A stretch of DNA of 64,000 nt. Origin: Salegentibacter salegens. GTDB lineage: Bacteria > Bacteroidota > Bacteroidia > Flavobacteriales > Flavobacteriaceae. Under the pieces are notes generated by a model. It saw nothing but the letters and a program-made list of their open reading frames with translations, was not told where the DNA came from and did not search any database. Within the stretch, counting starts at the first letter, position 1. Each line of letters begins with the position of its first letter. This document shows positions 60,461 through 64,000 of the stretch, piece after piece. The position numbers and the translations under genes were made by a program. Location of the stretch: the NCBI RefSeq assembly GCF_900142975.1, contig NZ_LT670848.1:2604001-2668000 (forward strand), in the 5' to 3' direction.

Positions 60461-61864
60461 ATGGATAATTCATTATTTATAACAAATAATTTTTTGCTGG
60501 AGAATCATTATTCTCGAGAACTTTATAATAAATTTTCCAAAGATCATCCAATAATTGATTATCACAATCATTTGTCTCCAAAAGATATTGCCCAGGATAG
60601 GAAATATTCTAATATAACTGAACTCTGGTTGGCAGGTGATCATGCCAAATATCGAGCAATGAGATGTTATGGTATTTCAGAGGATTATATTACGGGCCAA
60701 GCAAGTGATAAGGAAAAGTTTCTTACTTGGGCTAAGACTGTTCCCAAAACAATAAGAAATCCCATATATCATTGGACGCACTTAGAGTTAAAACGCTATT
60801 TTGGAATAGAAAAGCTTTTGAATCAAAAAACTGCTGAGGATATTTATGAAGAAGTTAATTATCAACTACAAAAACCAGAGAATTCTTGTCAAGGATTTTT
60901 AAATAAATCGAATGTAGAGTCCCTTTGCACAACTGAAGATCCCTTGGACGATTTGAAATATCATAAACAGCACGTAAGCAGCAATTCGAAAGTTAAAGTA
61001 AGTACCTCTTTTCGTCCAGACAAGGCAATATCAATTGAATCCGAAAGCTATTTGACTTATATAAATAAATTATCCGACACTTCAAATATTGAAATTAGTA
61101 CTTATTATGATCTTCAGGATGCTTTACGCAAGCGAGTAGAATATTTTCACGCAAATGGCTGTCGGTTAAGTGATCATGGATTGACTTATATGCCCTTTGA
61201 GATATCTAGTGATTCTAATATTGATAAAATATTTAGGGACAAACTTAAGGGTAAAATTCTTTCAGGTAATGATATAGATAAATTTAAAACGGCCATCCTA
61301 TTATATTTGGCGGAGATCTATCACGAGTTCGGTTGGGTACAACAGTTTCATTTAGGTGCACAGCGTAATAACAATTCTAGAATGTTTAAAAAATTAGGGC
61401 CAGATTCAGGTTGGGATTCTATTGGCGATTTTAAACATAGTAGGGCTCTTTCCTTTTTTCTGAATGCTCTTGATAAAGAAAATAAACTTTCTAAGACTTT
61501 ACTTTATAATTTAAACCCATCGGATAATGCGGTGTTTGCGAGTATGGTAGGGAATTTTAATGATGGAAGTGTGAAGGGGAAGATCCAGTATGGCTCTGCT
61601 TGGTGGTTCTTGGATCAAAAGGAAGGTATTATTAATCAACTCAACACACTTTCTAATATGGGTCTTTTGAGCTGTTTTGTAGGAATGCTTACGGATTCCC
61701 GTAGCTTTTTATCCATGAGTAGACATGAATATTTCAGAAGAATTTTGTGTAATCTTTTGGGAAATGAAATGGTTTCAGGGGACTTACCCAAGGATTTAGA
61801 TTTAATAGGTGAAACCATCTCTGAGATTAGTTATTTTAATGCTAAAGAATATTTTGATCTATAA
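60461..61864 (+). CDS. uxaC: glucuronate/galacturonate isomerase
   Basis: A 467-aa amidohydrolase-superfamily isomerase that converts D-glucuronate to D-fructuronate (or galacturonate to tagaturonate). Key segments are HPIIDYHNHLSPKDIAQDRKYSNITELWLAGDHAKYRAMR near the N-terminus, a metal-site HxH, WTHLELKRYFGIE, GCRLSDHGL, VQQFHLGAQRNNNSRMF and MLTDSRSFLSMSRHEYFRRILC. Length is normal. Its stop overlaps the kdgK start (TAATG), so the two are coupled. Together with kdgK, eda and uxuA it forms the Ashwell route to pyruvate and glyceraldehyde-3-phosphate. Confidence 0.94.
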   Translation: MDNSLFITNNFLLENHYSRELYNKFSKDHPIIDYHNHLSPKDIAQDRKYSNITELWLAGDHAKYRAMRCYGISEDYITGQASDKEKFLTWAKTVPKTIRNPIYHWTHLELKRYFGIEKLLNQKTAEDIYEEVNYQLQKPENSCQGFLNKSNVESLCTTEDPLDDLKYHKQHVSSNSKVKVSTSFRPDKAISIESESYLTYINKLSDTSNIEISTYYDLQDALRKRVEYFHANGCRLSDHGLTYMPFEISSDSNIDKIFRDKLKGKILSGNDIDKFKTAILLYLAEIYHEFGWVQQFHLGAQRNNNSRMFKKLGPDSGWDSIGDFKHSRALSFFLNALDKENKLSKTLLYNLNPSDNAVFASMVGNFNDGSVKGKIQYGSAWWFLDQKEGIINQLNTLSNMGLLSCFVGMLTDSRSFLSMSRHEYFRRILCNLLGNEMVSGDLPKDLDLIGETISEISYFNAKEYFDL

Positions 61865-62886
61865 TGATATCTGAAACAAAACCTCAAAGAATAATAACAT
61901 TTGGTGAAATTCTAATGAGACTTTCACCTCCAGACAAACGGCTACTTGGTCAGAGTTATCAGTTAGATTTTTTCTTTGGTGGAACAGAAGCCAATGTTGC
62001 TATGGCACTTGCAAATTGGAATGAGAAGGTTGACCATGTTTCTGCCGTGCCTGATGACTTCTTAGGTGAGAGTAGCTTAAAGGAACTGAATCGATTAGGA
62101 GTAGGAAATCTTTATACTCAAAAAAATTATCACCCTTTAGGTTTGTATTTTATGGAAGAAGGTGCCTCCCTACGTTCAAGTCAGGTCATATACAACCGGC
62201 TTTACAGCTCTTTTGCTAATATAGCTTGGGAGGATTTAAAATGGGAAGAAATATTAAAGGATGCAAATATTTTTTACTGGACTGGAATTACACCGGGAAT
62301 ATCCGAGAACACTTATCAAGGCTTGAAACGTGCTTTAGCTACAGCTGCAAATTTAGAAATTAAAATCACCGTTGACCCTACCTACCGAAAGAATCTTTGG
62401 AAATATGGAAGGGACTCGCAGGTGGTTCTCAAAGAGTTTATCTCATATAGTAATGTTTTTATTGGAGGAACTAATGAAATTAATGAGATTCTTGAAACGA
62501 ATTTTGATAATGGGAAAGATGGTTTTGTTAAAGCGTCTAAAGAGTTAATGAAAATTTATCCCTCAATTAAGAAGGTTTTTGATAAAGTTCGCGTTAGTTA
62601 TGGAGCCTCTATTCAAAGGATTTATTCGAGGTATTGGAATGGGAAAAGATATTTTTCTACTATTGAAATTGAAATAAATCCAGTTATAGATAGGATAGGT
62701 ACTGGCGATGCTTTTGTTGCGGGTATAATTTACACTATGGATAGATACGATGAACAGTCTGCTTTAAATTTTGCCAATGCATCTTGTGCATTAAAACATA
62801 CAATCGTTGGTGATGTAAATTTAGCTCGCAAAGAAGAAATCTGGAAAATAGCAAACGGTCAAATTGAAGGTAGAATAAAAAGATAA
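61864..62886 (+). CDS. kdgK: 2-dehydro-3-deoxygluconokinase (KDG kinase)
   Basis: A 340-aa PfkB-family sugar kinase. It opens with ITFGEILMRLSPPDKRLLGQ and FFGGTEANVAMALANW (substrate-site GGxxxN). The C-terminal catalytic motif is DRIGTGDAFVAGIIY, a GTGD in place of the common GAGD, with the base Asp kept. It phosphorylates 2-keto-3-deoxygluconate to KDPG for the aldolase encoded 3 bp downstream. It overlaps uxaC by one base. Confidence 0.93.
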   Translation: MISETKPQRIITFGEILMRLSPPDKRLLGQSYQLDFFFGGTEANVAMALANWNEKVDHVSAVPDDFLGESSLKELNRLGVGNLYTQKNYHPLGLYFMEEGASLRSSQVIYNRLYSSFANIAWEDLKWEEILKDANIFYWTGITPGISENTYQGLKRALATAANLEIKITVDPTYRKNLWKYGRDSQVVLKEFISYSNVFIGGTNEINEILETNFDNGKDGFVKASKELMKIYPSIKKVFDKVRVSYGASIQRIYSRYWNGKRYFSTIEIEINPVIDRIGTGDAFVAGIIYTMDRYDEQSALNFANASCALKHTIVGDVNLARKEEIWKIANGQIEGRIKR

Positions 62887-62889
62887 AAT

Positions 62890-63588
62890 ATGTATAAATA
62901 TACTCGAATTGAGGTGGTATTAGAAATGCAGAATTTGGGTCTAATACCCGTTTTTTATCATCCGAACGTGAATGTTTGTAAGAAGGTAATTAAAGCTTGC
63001 TACGAAGGTGGAGCTCGCGTATTTGAATTTACAAATCGTGGAGATTTTGCTTTTGAAGTTTTTGAAGAACTGATAAAGTATTGTAAAGATAATTTACCAG
63101 GCATGATAATTGGCGTGGGATCAATTGTAGATGCTTCTACTTGTGCACTCTTTATGGAAAGAGGAGCCAATTTCATTGTAAGCCCGGTCTTTAAAGAAGA
63201 TATTGCAATTTTATGTAATCGAAGAAAATTATTATGGATTCCTGGATGTGGCACTTTAACCGAAATTTCACAAGCTGAAGAATTGGGTTGTGAAATAGTA
63301 AAAATCTTTCCTGGAAGTGTTTATGGTCCTAACTTTGTGAAAGCAATCAAAGGCCCCTGTCCCTGGACCAGTATCATGCCCACAGGGGGTGTTACTATTT
63401 CAAAAAGTAATTTAGAAGAGTGGTTTGAAGCTGGGGTGACTTGTGTGGGAATAGGCTCAAAATTAATATCTGCTAATATTTTATTGAAAAAGGATTTTAG
63501 TTTGTTAAGCGAACGGGTTAATAGTACCCTAACACTAATTCGCAATGCTAGAAATCGGAAGAAAAAAATAAATCAAAATGATATTTGA
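62890..63588 (+). CDS. eda: KDPG/KHG aldolase
   Basis: A 232-aa class I aldolase that splits KDPG into pyruvate and glyceraldehyde-3-phosphate. [36 protein letters not shown] has the active-site Glu, [28 protein letters not shown] the substrate loop, and [23 protein letters not shown] the Schiff-base lysine. The C-terminus is longer and more basic than E. coli Eda. The last 11 bases overlap the start of uxuA, implying translational coupling. Confidence 0.93.
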   Translation: MYKYTRIEVVLEMQNLGLIPVFYHPNVNVCKKVIKACYEGGARVFEFTNRGDFAFEVFEELIKYCKDNLPGMIIGVGSIVDASTCALFMERGANFIVSPVFKEDIAILCNRRKLLWIPGCGTLTEISQAEELGCEIVKIFPGSVYGPNFVKAIKGPCPWTSIMPTGGVTISKSNLEEWFEAGVTCVGIGSKLISANILLKKDFSLLSERVNSTLTLIRNARNRKKKINQNDI

Positions 63589-64000
63589 ACAAAGCTGGCG
63601 TTGGTATGGCCCAAAAGACCCGGTAAGCTTGGAAATGCTTAAACAGGCAGGCGCACATGGCGTGGTAACTGCTTTACACCATATTCCGGTAGGTGAGGTG
63701 TGGTCTTTACAAGAAATTGAAAAACGAATTGGGGAACTTTAAGAAAGCAATAAAAAACATCCTTTTAAATTGCACTGGAATGTGGTAGAAAGCCTTCCGG
63801 TACACGATTCCATAAAACTCGGAAAACTACAGCGCGACGAGTTTATTGAAAATTATAAAATCAGCCTTAGGAATTTGGGGAAATGTGGCGTTAAAACCGT
63901 TTGCTATAATTTTATGCCGGTGCTGGATTGGCTGCGAACCAACGTGAAATTTCAGTTGGAAGACGGCAGTACGGCCTTGCTTCACGATAAAGTTGAACTC
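63578..64000 (+). pseudogene. uxuA: mannonate dehydratase with an in-frame stop, cut by the window edge
   Basis: UxuA dehydrates D-mannonate to 2-keto-3-deoxygluconate. The frame starts [20 protein letters not shown] and [20 protein letters not shown], then meets TAA at codon 55 (63740-63742). The same frame continues at once with [20 protein letters not shown] and stays open to the end of the window with clear UxuA sequence ([15 protein letters not shown]). A single base change (for example GAA or CAA to TAA) explains it. It is either a nonsense mutation or a base-call error; the C-terminal part lies outside the window. Confidence 0.85.

Noticed and set aside
1-64000. CRISPR array or cas genes
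   Set aside because: No regularly spaced direct repeats and no Cas-like protein were seen; the repeats present are dispersed palindromes.
1-64000. Anti-phage defence system, secondary-metabolite cluster or prophage
   Set aside because: Apart from the ParE-type pair and IS elements, no restriction, Abi, retron, NRPS/PKS or phage structural genes are recognisable.

Overview
The window is chromosomal DNA of a marine-type Flavobacteriaceae bacterium (Bacteroidetes), probably near Salegentibacter, Gramella/Christiangramia or Zunongwangia. The family call rests on a SusC/SusD pair, TAnnTTTG-type -7 promoter boxes, many lipoproteins, an AT-rich sequence and the gene content; the genus is a guess.

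Region 1 (1-16.4 kb) is mostly housekeeping: an AT-rich non-coding stretch with a perfect DnaA box, rpiB, a GNAT acetyltransferase, an S41 protease, rnpA, an M1 aminopeptidase, a subtilase lipoprotein, a metallo-beta-lactamase-fold hydrolase, two cation:proton antiporters, a YebC protein, a ParE-type toxin-antitoxin pair and lepA. Two families of dispersed intergenic repeats sit between these genes.

Region 2 (16.8-37.3 kb) reads as a murein/amino-sugar salvage cluster: sugar MFS permease, GH20 hexosaminidase, MurQ etherase, DigH-like glycosidase, sodium symporter, L-Ala-D/L-Glu epimerase, NlpC/P60 peptidase; on the other strand an AmpD-like amidase, a NagB-PIG-L fusion and a ROK repressor; then a NagX-like membrane acyltransferase, a secreted GH3-serine hydrolase fusion (NagZ plus AmiE in one chain) and a TonB-dependent receptor. 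Together they could cut muropeptides into sugars and peptides, import them and feed them to fructose-6-phosphate and glutamate.

Region 3 (37.4-41.3 kb) returns to core genes: dusB, rbfA-lolC/E, methylmalonyl-CoA epimerase and a tRNA-Ile with a CAT anticodon.

Region 4 (41.3-45.1 kb), just after the tRNA, is a mobile-element scrapyard: a diverged second copy of the tRNA 3' end and its terminator, a metallophosphoesterase, a complete IS982-family element with target duplication, and a decayed ISXO2/IS1595-type transposase.

Region 5 (45.1-64.0 kb) is a polysaccharide utilization locus. A LacI-type regulator diverges from susC, and two identical palindromic operators lie between them, one covering the predicted susC -33 box. 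susD is split by an IS1595-family insertion with a perfect 8-bp target duplication. A FAS1/DNRLRE lipoprotein, a GH16-like lipoprotein, NagB, two GH20 enzymes, a sodium symporter, NagA, and the hexuronate enzymes UxaC, KdgK, Eda and UxuA follow. The combination points to a glycan containing both N-acetylhexosamine and hexuronate (hyaluronan-, heparosan- or chondroitin-like). uxuA, cut off by the window edge, carries an in-frame stop at codon 55. In this strain the locus therefore looks damaged at two points.
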